Counted from the first letter of the stretch, positions 54,360 through 63,104 are shown. The stretch is 64,000 nt of DNA from Weissella viridescens (GCF_003862435.1 NZ_RHGY01000001.1:1-64000); one strand, 5' to 3'. A program made the numbers and translations. The notes: generated by a model from the letters alone, not told the origin.

Positions 54360-55097
54360 TTAAATTTTATAAGCATTAAGGAAACGATTAATTCGTTCAG
54401 TAGGGTGATTAAAGAATTCATCAGGCGTACCATCGAATTTAATTGCACCATCTTCAAGAAAGAGCATCCGATCGGCGGCATTTTTGGCGAATTCCATGTT
54501 GTGGGTCACAATAATCATTGAGGCCTGTTGCTCAGCCAAACGCTTTAAGATGCGGAGCACTTGTGCTTCGATTTCAGGGTCAAGCGCAGACGTTGGTTCA
54601 TCTAATAGGAGATAATCGGGATGCATGGCCAAGGCACGAGCAATGGCGATTCGTTGCGTTTGTCCACCAGAAAGTTGGTAAGGGTAACGGTCAGCCATCT
54701 CATCAAGCCCAACTTGTTTGAGTAAGTCATGCGCATTGGCTTTGGCATCCGCCTTACTTTGTTTGAGCACATGCACCGGCGCTTCAACCATATTCCCCAT
54801 AACCGTTAAATGGTCAAACATACGGGGTTGTTGGAAAACCATACCGGTTTTGCGACGAATCCACAACAATGTCTCCTTCGTAATCGGTTGGCTGAAATCG
54901 ATTTTACGGTCATCAATGGTATATTCACCAACTTCAGGATGTTCCAAAAGATTTAGGGAGCGCAACAAAGTTGATTTCCCAGAACCTGATGGGCCGACGA
55001 TAACGGTGGTTTCGCCAGGGTTAAAGGTCACATTAATATCATCTAATGCTTGGTGTTCTGTATAGGTCTTATTAACATTTTCTAGTTTTAACATCAT
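54360..55097 (-). CDS. Polar amino acid (probable cystine) ABC transporter ATPase
   Basis: A 245-residue GlnQ/TcyC-type ATPase. Walker A GPSGSGKSTLLRSL, signature LSGGQTQRIAIARAL, Walker B LLLDEPTSALDPE and switch His VTHNMEFA. It lies nine bases after the permease gene. The upstream Cys-codon leader and neighbouring binding protein suggest cystine transport. Confidence 0.9.
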   Translation of the reverse strand: MMLKLENVNKTYTEHQALDDINVTFNPGETTVIVGPSGSGKSTLLRSLNLLEHPEVGEYTIDDRKIDFSQPITKETLLWIRRKTGMVFQQPRMFDHLTVMGNMVEAPVHVLKQSKADAKANAHDLLKQVGLDEMADRYPYQLSGGQTQRIAIARALAMHPDYLLLDEPTSALDPEIEAQVLRILKRLAEQQASMIIVTHNMEFAKNAADRMLFLEDGAIKFDGTPDEFFNHPTERINRFLNAYKI

Positions 55098-55106
55098 GAA
55101 CCTCGC

Positions 55107-55799
55107 TTATTTGACGAAACGATCAGCCCAACGTTGGATGTAACGTTGTGGAATCGAAAGGATAGTAACAAAGATGGCGTAGATGGCAGCTACGAGCAAG
55201 TACATTTGCAATGGCTCAAACGTTGCAGCAGCCAATTGCTGTGAAAGGTAGAACATTTCAACAATCGTCACGGTTGAGGCTAATGAAGTATCTTTGATTA
55301 ATGAAATGAATGAGTTGGCAAGCGTTGGAATTGAAATACGTGCAGCTTGGGGCAAGATGATACGCGCGAACGTTTGACTATCCGTCATTCCGAGTGCTTC
55401 GGCAGCTTCACGTTGTGTGTCTGGGATTGAAGAGATGGCGGCGCGAATGGCTTCACTCGCGTAAGCACCTGAATTCAATGACAAAACGGCAATGGCAGCG
55501 GTCCATGCTGATGGTTGGAGCCAAGCAATGCCAAGTTTAGGTAGGCCATAGAAAACAACGAAGAGTTGTACCAACATAGGCGTTGAACGGAATGCCCAAA
55601 CATAGAAAGCGAGGAGTTGGTCGAGCGTGAACCAGAGACCGCGCTTTACACCTGTTACTTGTGGTTTGTATGAACGAAGCACACCGACAAAGGCGGCGAT
55701 GACCAATGCAATCACAAATGAGATTAAGGCAAGGGGAATTGTGTACTTAATTCCAGCTACGATTAGCTGTGGTGCATAAGTTTTAATGAATTCAAACAT
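55107..55799 (-). CDS. Polar amino acid (probable cystine) ABC transporter permease
   Basis: A 230-residue permease with about five helices: RSTPMLVQLFVVFYGLPKLGI and EALGMTDSQTFARIILPQAARISIPTLANSFISLIKDTSLA, of which ARIILPQAARISIPTL contains the EAA coupling loop. The ATG at 55799 is preferred over an in-frame upstream start because AAGGAC precedes it. Its leader holds a Cys-containing peptide and an attenuator. Confidence 0.9.
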   Translation of the reverse strand: MFEFIKTYAPQLIVAGIKYTIPLALISFVIALVIAAFVGVLRSYKPQVTGVKRGLWFTLDQLLAFYVWAFRSTPMLVQLFVVFYGLPKLGIAWLQPSAWTAAIAVLSLNSGAYASEAIRAAISSIPDTQREAAEALGMTDSQTFARIILPQAARISIPTLANSFISLIKDTSLASTVTIVEMFYLSQQLAAATFEPLQMYLLVAAIYAIFVTILSIPQRYIQRWADRFVK

Positions 55800-55831
55800 G
55801 AATAAGTCCTTTCGACGGTACATGAGCAAAA

Positions 55832-55871
55832 GAAAAAGCGCCTAAGAATCCGGTAGTCGGTCTTAGCGCGC
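55832..55871 (-). terminator. Attenuator terminator upstream of the cystine permease
   Basis: Minus strand GCGCGCTAAGA ... TCTTAGGCGC then TTTTT. GTCTTGCG in the leader (55911-55918) can instead pair with CGCTAAGAC, the terminator 5' arm, forming an antiterminator. Confidence 0.75.
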
Positions 55872-55906
55872 TTGTTACGTTATATCGAATTGTTCACCAA
55901 AACGAC

Positions 55907-55969
55907 CTAACGCAAGACGCGCGTTAGGCAGATGCAAGCAGCTTGATTGTTAATGTTTGTATGCATCAT
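55907..55969 (-). CDS. Cysteine-codon leader peptide, 20 residues
   Basis: Minus strand ORF preceded by GAGGAG. The product MMHTNINNQAACICLTRVLR has Cys codons at positions 12 and 14, immediately before the hairpin CCTAACGC...GCGTTAGG. Stalling at Cys codons would cover the first arm of that hairpin and permit the antiterminator; reading to the stop would favour the terminator. Only 63 bases, so normally missed. Confidence 0.75.
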   Translation of the reverse strand: MMHTNINNQAACICLTRVLR

Positions 55970-56010
55970 GGTTTTGGATCTCCTCAAAAATTTAAAAATA
56001 AGTTGTCTTA

Positions 56011-56039
56011 ATTATATTTAAATTACTAACGAAAAGCAA
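56011..56039 (-). promoter_or_regulatory. Promoter of the cystine permease operon
   Basis: Minus strand TTGCTT (56034-56039), 17 bp, TATAAT (56011-56016), upstream of the leader peptide. Confidence 0.75.
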
Positions 56040-56156
56040 GTGTAAACCAGGATGAATTGCCACGGTATGAAATTATTAACTTTTTATTAGTGAGTTTAGA
56101 CACTGGTATGAGTGGGCTTTTAGCGTAAGAAAAACAAAATAGTCAAAATTGAGGGT

Positions 56157-56185
56157 TTGACAGTTTAAAAAAAGGTGGTTATGAT
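56157..56185 (+). promoter_or_regulatory. Promoter of the binding-protein gene
   Basis: TTGACA (56157-56162), 17 bp, TATGAT (56180-56185). A 130-base leader to the start at 56319 shows no hairpin of note. Confidence 0.8.
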
Positions 56186-56318
56186 TTGGGCATAATCTAA
56201 ATTTGAAGCGAGAAAAAATCATGACAATTTTAAGGGACCGATGTTGATTTTCCATTCTAATTATATATTTCGTATTAAATTAACGACGTAATTCAGAAAA
56301 AGGAAAAGGTATTAAATC

Positions 56319-57116
56319 ATGAATAAAGTATTGAAAGCATCAATGGCAATTGCAGCAACTGGGCTAGTTGGTCTAGGATTGGCAACTTCAAATGTATCCG
56401 CTGATTCATATAAGTCGGAGCTTAAGCATAAGGGTGAGTTAACCGTTGGACTTGAGGGGACGTATGCGCCATTTTCTTATAAGGATAAACATGGCAAGTT
56501 GGTCGGGTACGATGTTGAGGTAGCTAAGGCTGTCGCAAAGAAGCTTGATTTAAAGCCTGTCTTTGTTCAAACCAAGTTTGATTCCCTTGTTGCCGGTTTA
56601 GACTCAAATAAATATGACGTTGTTTATAATGACATGGCGCCAACCAAAGAGCGTAAGCAACATTATGCATTTGGTGGGACTTATTTGAATTCACAGGCAG
56701 TTATCATTGTGAAGAAGGGTTCTGACATTAAGACAGTTAAGGACTTGAAGGGTAAGAAGGCGGCCCAAACGACATCATCAAATTACGGAAAAGCTGCCCA
56801 AAAGGCGAAAGCCCAAATTGTTAGTGCACCTGGTTTTGCCGAAGCGTTAGATTTGGTTAGCTCTGGTAAAGCAGATGCAACTCTGAATGCGGATGATGCA
56901 TGGAGTGTCTACAAGAAGCAACACCCCAAGACCAATTTGAAGGCTATTCCAACCGACGATCTTGATTCATCTGGTGCAGCACCAATGTTGAGCAAGAAAG
57001 ATAAGAAGTTAGCTAAGAAGATTACCAAGGCTCAAAATGAGTTGAAGAAGGATGGTACTTTGACGAAACTTTCAAAGGAATACTTTGGCAAAGATTTATC
57101 AGGTAGTAAAAAATAA
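56319..57116 (+). CDS. Amino acid ABC transporter substrate-binding protein, probable cystine
   Basis: A 265-residue secreted binding protein of family 3. GELTVGLEGTYAPFSYKDKHGKLVGYDVEVAKAVAKKLDLKPVFVQTKFDSLVAGLD in short blocks (GTYAPFSYKD, GYDVEVAKAVAKKL, FVQTKFDSLVAGLD) closely matches cystine-binding proteins of the TcyA/TcyJ kind. The signal peptide MNKVLKASMAIAATGLVGLGLATSNVSA has no lipobox Cys, so it may be secreted or otherwise held. It is transcribed apart from, and divergently to, the permease and ATPase genes. Confidence 0.88.
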   Translation: MNKVLKASMAIAATGLVGLGLATSNVSADSYKSELKHKGELTVGLEGTYAPFSYKDKHGKLVGYDVEVAKAVAKKLDLKPVFVQTKFDSLVAGLDSNKYDVVYNDMAPTKERKQHYAFGGTYLNSQAVIIVKKGSDIKTVKDLKGKKAAQTTSSNYGKAAQKAKAQIVSAPGFAEALDLVSSGKADATLNADDAWSVYKKQHPKTNLKAIPTDDLDSSGAAPMLSKKDKKLAKKITKAQNELKKDGTLTKLSKEYFGKDLSGSKK

Positions 57117-57135
57117 TTCATATAGATAGGTATAT

Positions 57136-57172
57136 AAAAAGTCGACTTCAGTTGAGGTTGGCTTTTCTTTTG
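57136..57172 (+). terminator. Terminator after the binding-protein gene
   Basis: AAAAGTCGACTTCAGT / TGAGGTTGGCTTTT stem (with G-U pairs) and T-run. Confidence 0.75.
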
Positions 57173-57203
57173 TTTAAAAAAAGGGCAACTGACACGACAA
57201 GGC

Positions 57204-57233
57204 TTGTCATCGAGCGGGTAAGTAGTGCATAAT
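57204..57233 (+). promoter_or_regulatory. Promoter of the UbiA gene
   Basis: TTGTCA (57204-57209), 18 bp, CATAAT (57228-57233). Confidence 0.65.
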
Positions 57234-57270
57234 TTGTAACGAAATTGATTTGGAAAGAGGATGTGCAAAC

Positions 57271-58158
57271 GTGAAAAATTTATTGAAGCTTGTGGAAATC
57301 CAATCACTTGTGGCAAGTGCCTTGCCCTTGATGTTGGGATACCTATATACATTGAATGCCTATGATACTTTTAATTGGGTCAATGCATTGGTATTTGCGT
57401 TAATTGCGTTTGCTTTGCAAATGGCGGTTAATGTTTGGAATAATTTACAGGACTACCGGGTTGCAAGTAGTGATACTTGGAAAAATGGGGTTAACAACAT
57501 TGTTGGATCAGCCGGATATACACTTCGTCAAGTTTGGCTCGTATTGCTTATCTTAGTTGGGTTTGCAGGTGTACTCGGATTATGGTTAGTAACACAAACG
57601 GGTTGGCCATTACTTATAATGGGGTTAATTGGTGTGTTTGTTGCGTACTGGTATGCGGGAACACCACTGCCTTTATCACGTACACCATTTGGTGAGCTTG
57701 CTTCGGGACTAACGATGGGCTATTTGATTTTCTTGGCTGCGGTTTATGTGAATGTAGCGCCATTAATGACCTGGACTTTGATTTGGCACGCCATGGTAGC
57801 TTCGGCCATTGCTTGGTTTGCGATTGCTGACATTATGTTGGCGAATAATATCGGGGATTACGAAGAAGATATGGCGGAAGGACGCCATACTTTAGTAGCT
57901 GTCTTAGGTAAACCAGCTGCGTTAAAGCTATTTGGGGGTATCTATGTTGCTGGATATGTGGTGTTGATTGTTGCAATTATCTTGCGCATCTTACCTTGGC
58001 CAAGCTTACTTGCTTTGCTCTCAGCGCCAATCGTCTTCAAAAATGTGAAGGCGTTCCAAGCTGATCCGCAGAAAAAGAATTTTATCATGGCCATTAAAAA
58101 TGTGGTTGTCATTTCGGTGACTTTGGCGATTGGTTTGATTATCGCCTTGTTTATATAG
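57271..58158 (+). CDS. UbiA-family prenyltransferase (MenA-like)
   Basis: A 295-residue protein with about eight or nine membrane helices. The aspartate-rich motifs are NVWNNLQDYRVASSD (first) and NNIGDYEEDMAEGRHTL (second), as in UbiA enzymes that prenylate aromatic acceptors such as 1,4-dihydroxy-2-naphthoate. A menaquinone role would suit haem-dependent respiration, but no other quinone gene is in the window. Start is GTG at 57271 with AGAGG upstream. Confidence 0.88.
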   Translation: MKNLLKLVEIQSLVASALPLMLGYLYTLNAYDTFNWVNALVFALIAFALQMAVNVWNNLQDYRVASSDTWKNGVNNIVGSAGYTLRQVWLVLLILVGFAGVLGLWLVTQTGWPLLIMGLIGVFVAYWYAGTPLPLSRTPFGELASGLTMGYLIFLAAVYVNVAPLMTWTLIWHAMVASAIAWFAIADIMLANNIGDYEEDMAEGRHTLVAVLGKPAALKLFGGIYVAGYVVLIVAIILRILPWPSLLALLSAPIVFKNVKAFQADPQKKNFIMAIKNVVVISVTLAIGLIIALFI

Positions 58159-58234
58159 TAAAATAAAGTGTCTGAGTGCTAATACTGGCGCAAGGCATTT
58201 TTTTTTGGAGAATAATAGATTAAGGGAGTAGGTT

Positions 58235-59380
58235 ATGGAACGGCTAAAGCAATCTAAATTGCTATATTGGACATTAGAAGCACTCGCAGTGGTTGTCTTG
58301 ATTTGGGTTCTTTCACAATTAAGTTTTGTGTTGAAGCCAATCGGTCAGTTTATTGGTGCTGTCTTTGTCCCATTAATTGTTTCTGGATTTTTGTATTACT
58401 TAATGAATCCAGTGGTAAAATTTGTTAGTAAGATTAAAATTGGTAATCGTCACATCAGCCGTGGTTTGAGTGTCGCCATTGTAATGATTTTATTCTTAGC
58501 CTTGATTGTCTTAGCAATCTTTACGTTTGTTCCTAATTTAGTGGAACAATTAACCAAGGTTGTGGCAAGTGCTCCTAAGAGCATTTCAGGGATGCAAGAA
58601 TGGCTCAAGAGTCTTAGCAACAATGAATTTGTACAACGCGTAAGTAAGGAACTTGATTTAAGCAAGATCCAAAAGCATGTTCAAAAGTATGCTGAAGGCT
58701 TTGTCGTTGGAACAGCGAACGGATTAGGGGCCTTTGTTGGTACCTTGACTGGTGTTGTCGTAACTGCCATTACGGTGCCAGTTATGACCATTTACATGTT
58801 GTTGGACGGTGATAAGTTGGTACCGTTCTTACAAAAGTTGTTTGTGCCAAAGAACAAGGAAAAGGTTGCGGATATCTTGCACCGTCTTGATAACACCATT
58901 TCAAACTATATTACTGGTCAAGCAATTGAAATGATTTTCGTTGGTGTCTTCACCACGATTGGTTATTTCATGATTGGTCAAGAATATGCGTTGTTGCTTG
59001 GGGTTGTCGCTGGATTAACAAATATGATTCCTTACGTGGGACCATATATTGGTTACATTCCAGCCGTGATTGTTGCTCTAATGCAAGGTGGGTTGAAGCA
59101 AGCGGCCTTGGTTACAATTGTTGTGCTAGTTGTGCAACAAATCGATAGTAATTTAATTTACCCACGTATTATTGGAAATACATTGAACATTCATCCATTA
59201 ACGATTATTGTGATTTTGCTAGCTGCTGGAAATATTGCCGGAATTCCGGGAATGATTTTGGCTGTCCCAGCTTATGCAATCGTTCGAACAATTGTGGTTT
59301 ACGCCTGGCAATTATGGCAGTTGCGTAACACATCAACAGAATCAACTGATGCAAATAATACGCCACAAACAAATAAATAA
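58235..59380 (+). CDS. AI-2E-family transporter
   Basis: A 381-residue membrane protein, N-terminal helices (residues 12-90), cytosolic/amphipathic region and C-terminal block with LGVVAGLTNMIPYVGPYIGYIPA (short motif NMIPYVGPYIG) and QQIDSNLIYPRIIG, typical of the YdgG/PerM family. Some members export signals or sodium; the substrate is open. GGGAG precedes the start. Confidence 0.9.
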   Translation: MERLKQSKLLYWTLEALAVVVLIWVLSQLSFVLKPIGQFIGAVFVPLIVSGFLYYLMNPVVKFVSKIKIGNRHISRGLSVAIVMILFLALIVLAIFTFVPNLVEQLTKVVASAPKSISGMQEWLKSLSNNEFVQRVSKELDLSKIQKHVQKYAEGFVVGTANGLGAFVGTLTGVVVTAITVPVMTIYMLLDGDKLVPFLQKLFVPKNKEKVADILHRLDNTISNYITGQAIEMIFVGVFTTIGYFMIGQEYALLLGVVAGLTNMIPYVGPYIGYIPAVIVALMQGGLKQAALVTIVVLVVQQIDSNLIYPRIIGNTLNIHPLTIIVILLAAGNIAGIPGMILAVPAYAIVRTIVVYAWQLWQLRNTSTESTDANNTPQTNK

Positions 59381-59392
59381 TTTGGAAAAGAG

Positions 59393-59416
59393 TAGCTTTC
59401 GCTACTCTTTTTTTTA
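59393..59416 (+). terminator. Terminator after the AI-2E gene
   Basis: AAGAGTAGC TTTC GCTACTCTT with T8. Confidence 0.9.
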
Positions 59417-59468
59417 GCCAGAGTTTGTTAAAAAAGTATCAAACTCATCAATTATCGAACGAAACATA

Positions 59469-59525
59469 TTGCAAATCATGGTGAGTAATTTATAATAAAT
59501 AACTAACTGGCGTGCAATGTGCACG
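59469..59525 (+). promoter_or_regulatory. Promoter and palindrome of the second permease gene
   Basis: TTGCAA (59469-59474), 16 bp, TATAAT (59491-59496). Just after the start point lies CGTGCA-ATG-TGCACG (59511-59525), a perfect inverted repeat that could be an operator; the regulator is unknown. Confidence 0.6.
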
Positions 59526-59563
59526 AACCAAAAAAATTGAATACCGAAAGTGAGGCACAATTT

Positions 59564-60931
59564 ATGTCAACGCAAAACGAAAGTGGCCCGCAAGAGTTTG
59601 AGCGTGGGTTATCTGGACGTCATGTTGAAATGATTGCCTTAGGTGGAACGATTGGAACTGGATTATTCCTGGGAGCAGGAAAATCAATTAGTGCCGCCGG
59701 ACCATCTATCTTATTGATTTACATCATTACCGGAGTGTTTATGTTCTGGATGATGCGTGCGTTGGGAGAGCTTTTGCTTACCGACACCAATGAACCAACC
59801 TTCGTTGGCTTTATTGAGAAGTATCTTGGATTGCGAACTGGTTTCGTGATTGGATGGACGTACTGGCTAGGGTGGATTACGATCGCCATGGCCGAATTGA
59901 CAGCGATTGGAACGTACATGAAGTATTGGTTCCCCTCGATTCCAGTCTGGATTTGGGCCGTTGTCTTCTTGATTGTCCTTTATCTGGTGAACATCATTGC
60001 CGTTGGGGCGTTTGGAGAAACTGAATTCTGGTTCTCAATGATTAAGATCATCGCCATTTTGGCAATGATTGCTGCCGGAGTGATCATGGTTTTGACGCAT
60101 ACCCGTACGTCTGCTGGGGTGGCAAGTTTGTCTAACCTTTGGAAGTATGGCTTTGTGGCTCATCACGGACACCAACTTCTAGCAGCCTTCCAAATGGTTT
60201 TCTTTGCCTTCCTTGGAATTGAATTCGTTGGAATTACAGCTGCTGAAGCAAAGGACCCTGAAAAAGTTATTCCAAAAGCCATTAACTCAATTATTGTGCG
60301 AATCTTGATTTTCTATGTTGGAGCCTTGATTGCCATTATGAGTATCCAACCTTGGACACATTACTCAGCAAATCAATCACCTTTCGTGCAAGTGTTCTCA
60401 GGAATCGGAATAACAGCTGCCGCCGGAATTATTAATTTCGTGGTTTTGACAGCTGCCGCATCATCTTTGAACAGTTCATTGTTTACAACGGGACGGATGT
60501 TATACTCATTAACGCCTGAAAAGTCACGTTTCCACACGTTGAACCATCACAAGTTGCCATTTAACGCCATTACCATTTCAGCTCTTTTGATTGGTTTTGC
60601 AGCGGTTATCAATTACCTCTCACCAGAAGGTGCCTTTGAAATTATTACGTCAATCGCCTCTGCTGCGTTCGTTGTGATTTATGCCGTACTTGTTTTGGCA
60701 CACTTGGCTTACCGTAAGAGTTCAGATTACAACAAGTTTGAACACAAGTTTACGATGCCAGGCGCACCATATACTGATTATGCAACCATTGCGTTCTTGG
60801 TTGGTATCTACATCATCTTGTTGACGACCGCAGATACACAACTAACAGCCATTCTTGCCTTAGGTTGGTTCGCGGTAATGATTCTATTGAGTCTACGAAT
60901 TAAAAAAGATCAAAAAGAACCAAAAGCGTAA
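59564..60931 (+). CDS. Amino acid permease (APC superfamily), second copy
   Basis: A 455-residue permease with 12 helices. RHVEMIALGGTIGTGLFLGAG and FLGIEFVGITAAEAKDPE are conserved. It resembles the 24526 permease in these segments and in its C-terminal half. There is no T-box here. ATG at 59564 chosen because GTGAGG precedes it. The substrate cannot be told by eye. Confidence 0.9.
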   Translation: MSTQNESGPQEFERGLSGRHVEMIALGGTIGTGLFLGAGKSISAAGPSILLIYIITGVFMFWMMRALGELLLTDTNEPTFVGFIEKYLGLRTGFVIGWTYWLGWITIAMAELTAIGTYMKYWFPSIPVWIWAVVFLIVLYLVNIIAVGAFGETEFWFSMIKIIAILAMIAAGVIMVLTHTRTSAGVASLSNLWKYGFVAHHGHQLLAAFQMVFFAFLGIEFVGITAAEAKDPEKVIPKAINSIIVRILIFYVGALIAIMSIQPWTHYSANQSPFVQVFSGIGITAAAGIINFVVLTAAASSLNSSLFTTGRMLYSLTPEKSRFHTLNHHKLPFNAITISALLIGFAAVINYLSPEGAFEIITSIASAAFVVIYAVLVLAHLAYRKSSDYNKFEHKFTMPGAPYTDYATIAFLVGIYIILLTTADTQLTAILALGWFAVMILLSLRIKKDQKEPKA

Positions 60932-60937
60932 AATTTA

Positions 60938-60968
60938 AAGACTAACGCCAAGCGTTAGTCTTTTTTTA
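60938..60968 (+). terminator. Terminator after the second permease
   Basis: AAAGACTAACGC CAA GCGTTAGTCTTTTTTT. Confidence 0.92.
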
Positions 60969-61029
60969 TCTAAAGCTGAAACGGAAGTGGTAAAATGGCT
61001 AGTGACAGATAAATGGAAAGTGAGGGGCA

Positions 61030-61944
61030 ATGATGGCGGAACGATTTATTGATCGTGATTATCAACGGACATACGCTGATGTTTCCGATATTAAACACAA
61101 ATGGTTGGATGTACCTTATATGGATGGGGCACGCCACAAACTTGATATCTATTTACCAAACGAGGAGCGCGACCAATATCCGGTGATTATCGATATTTTC
61201 GGTGGCGGACTTTGTTTCGGTGATAAGAGCTCACATAAGTTAGAACCAGCACTACGTTTGCTACGTAATACTGGATACGCAGTCGTTAGCATGGATTATT
61301 CACTGTTAGATGATGCGCCTTTCCCAACTCAAATTTATGAAGTAAAAGCGGTGATCCGTTATGTCCGCGCTCACGCGGCAACTTATCAACTGGATCCCGA
61401 CGCAATTGCCTTAATGGGCGAATCTTCTGGCGCTCAATTAGCTGTAACGACCGCCGCAACCCATGCTGTGGGCGCAATGGAGGATCCGAATTTTGGTGAA
61501 AATCCAAACGTTTCCGAAGATGTGCAGGCTGTGATTGCGATGTATGGGCCATATGACTTTGATAAATTCGTAGAACAATTTGCTGAGTCAGGCGTTACTT
61601 CAAAATATCCTGAGACAGGTACGGCTGAATCATTCCAAGGACAATTATTTGGCAAGCAAGCACCAAAAGATGTACCTGAGCTCGTTAAAAAGGCGAATCC
61701 CGCAACTTATTTCTCAGCGAAGATGCCACCAATTTTAGCGATGGTTGGCCGAGCTGATCCAGTGGTCCCTTATCAACAAACAGTGAATATGATGGAAGCA
61801 GCGCGTCAAGCAATTGGTAAAGATAAGACGCCGTATTACATTGTGGAAGACGGCGTACATGGACCAGACGATTACATGGGTCCATCGTTGACGCAAGTTA
61901 AAGCCAATTTCTTGCAGAAATGGCTAAAGGAGCAACATGTATAA
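61030..61944 (+). CDS. Alpha/beta hydrolase, esterase-like
   Basis: A 304-residue soluble enzyme. The oxyanion-hole region IIDIFGGGLCFGDKSS (HGGG-like with Phe-Gly-Gly-Gly) and the nucleophile elbow ALMGESSGAQLAV (GxSxG) are visible. VVPYQQTVNMM and VEDGVHGPDDY hold likely Asp and His of the triad. It resembles esterase/carboxylesterases of the BD-FAE/HSL type. The next gene overlaps its stop by eight bases. Confidence 0.86.
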   Translation: MMAERFIDRDYQRTYADVSDIKHKWLDVPYMDGARHKLDIYLPNEERDQYPVIIDIFGGGLCFGDKSSHKLEPALRLLRNTGYAVVSMDYSLLDDAPFPTQIYEVKAVIRYVRAHAATYQLDPDAIALMGESSGAQLAVTTAATHAVGAMEDPNFGENPNVSEDVQAVIAMYGPYDFDKFVEQFAESGVTSKYPETGTAESFQGQLFGKQAPKDVPELVKKANPATYFSAKMPPILAMVGRADPVVPYQQTVNMMEAARQAIGKDKTPYYIVEDGVHGPDDYMGPSLTQVKANFLQKWLKEQHV

Positions 61945-62167
61945 CTCAGTTCGAGGCAGTTTTTTTAGGGCGACACCAGCACAGTTGTTTTATTCACTAA
62001 TTACAGATGCGCTTCTGTACTTCTTTTTTACAGCTGTGCTAGGTCCAATGGGGCCAGGAACAACATTGATTTATCTCATTTTCTTACCAGGCTTTGATTT
62101 TCTTTGCCTGATTATTAGCTTTTATCACTATGTTAGTGATCACTTTAAACAAAAGAATAAAAAATAA
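61937..62167 (+). CDS. Small membrane protein, unknown function
   Basis: A 76-residue protein with two hydrophobic segments (about 18-38 and 44-64) and a Lys-rich end. It overlaps the hydrolase by eight bases, and AAGGAG precedes its ATG, so co-translation is likely. No family is recognised. A parS-like site follows. Confidence 0.65.
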   Translation: MYNSVRGSFFRATPAQLFYSLITDALLYFFFTAVLGPMGPGTTLIYLIFLPGFDFLCLIISFYHYVSDHFKQKNKK

Positions 62168-62169
62168 AA

Positions 62170-62185
62170 TGTTTCATGTGAAACA
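62170..62185 (+). other. parS-like site upstream of yihY
   Basis: TGTTTCATGTGAAACA, one mismatch to parS (CATGTG for CACGTG), a palindrome of 16 bases. Confidence 0.65.
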
Positions 62186-62197
62186 CAGGAGTACCGA

Positions 62198-63064
62198 ATG
62201 AAAGAATGGGTTAACAAACTCACAAATACGGCCGAACAATGGCATGTGCCACAATTGCTAACGTTTTGGAAGCGTGGTAATGCGACCATGGTCGGACCAA
62301 CGATTGCTTACTATACGATTGTTGCCTTAGTTCCATTGATTATGACCGTTGGATCAGTCGTCAGTCTGCTGGGTGTGGATAAAAATCAGATTGATGCAAC
62401 GTTAAAATTACAGATGCCAGACGGGGTCGCTAATATTATCATTCCAATTGTTGATTCAGTTTTTCGGGGTGGTTTTGGTACGCTGTCTATTTCAATTGTG
62501 GTCGCTATTTGGGGTGCTAGCAGTATTCTATCGACGATTCGTAAAGCCTTTAATGAGATTTACGGGTCAGATGTCGTTGAAAATGGTATGCTAACACGGA
62601 TTGTCAGTTTTGTCTGGATGGTCGTGCTACTAAGCGCTGCCGTTGCGGTTTTGATTGCCAATTCTGTATTGCCAGCAATTGTAAATACTTTACCTTCTAT
62701 CCCAGGCTTAACCTTGATTAAACAAATTTCAAATCAAAGTTGGCTGTATGCTTTTGTGGCATTAATGATTCTGTTTTCCCTCTTCAATTATTTGATTCCA
62801 GCAGAAAAAATGCAGTGGAAGCCGGTCATTTTGGGTTCATTTATCGAAATAGTCCTACTATTACTGCTTAATTCAGGATTTGGGATTTACAGTAAGTATG
62901 CTTTGAAGAATGTAAGTTTTTACCAGTCACTTGGTTCATTGTTAGTATTACTCATTTATCTAAATCTAGTTGCCATGGTCTTAGTAGTGGCGCAAATTCT
63001 AATCGCGTGGTTTATGACGTTTTTGGAGAAACCAGCTGAAAAGAAGAAAACCCTTGTTAAATAA
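62198..63064 (+). CDS. YihY/virulence factor BrkB-family membrane protein
   Basis: A 288-residue protein with about six membrane helices: RGNATMVGPTIAYYTIVALVPLIMTVGSVVSLLG and SLGSLLVLLIYLNLVAMVLVVAQILIAWF contain the YihY family pattern (AYYTIVALVPL, GSLLVLLIYLN). The family is membrane-associated with unclear transport or envelope roles. AGGAG precedes the ATG. Confidence 0.9.
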   Translation: MKEWVNKLTNTAEQWHVPQLLTFWKRGNATMVGPTIAYYTIVALVPLIMTVGSVVSLLGVDKNQIDATLKLQMPDGVANIIIPIVDSVFRGGFGTLSISIVVAIWGASSILSTIRKAFNEIYGSDVVENGMLTRIVSFVWMVVLLSAAVAVLIANSVLPAIVNTLPSIPGLTLIKQISNQSWLYAFVALMILFSLFNYLIPAEKMQWKPVILGSFIEIVLLLLLNSGFGIYSKYALKNVSFYQSLGSLLVLLIYLNLVAMVLVVAQILIAWFMTFLEKPAEKKKTLVK

Positions 63065-63104
63065 AAAAGAGCAACGATACGAAAAGGTATCGTTGCTCTT
63101 TTTG
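63065..63104. terminator. Bidirectional terminator
   Basis: AAAAAGAGCAACGATAC / GTATCGTTGCTCTTTTT between convergent yihY and dus. Confidence 0.92.
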
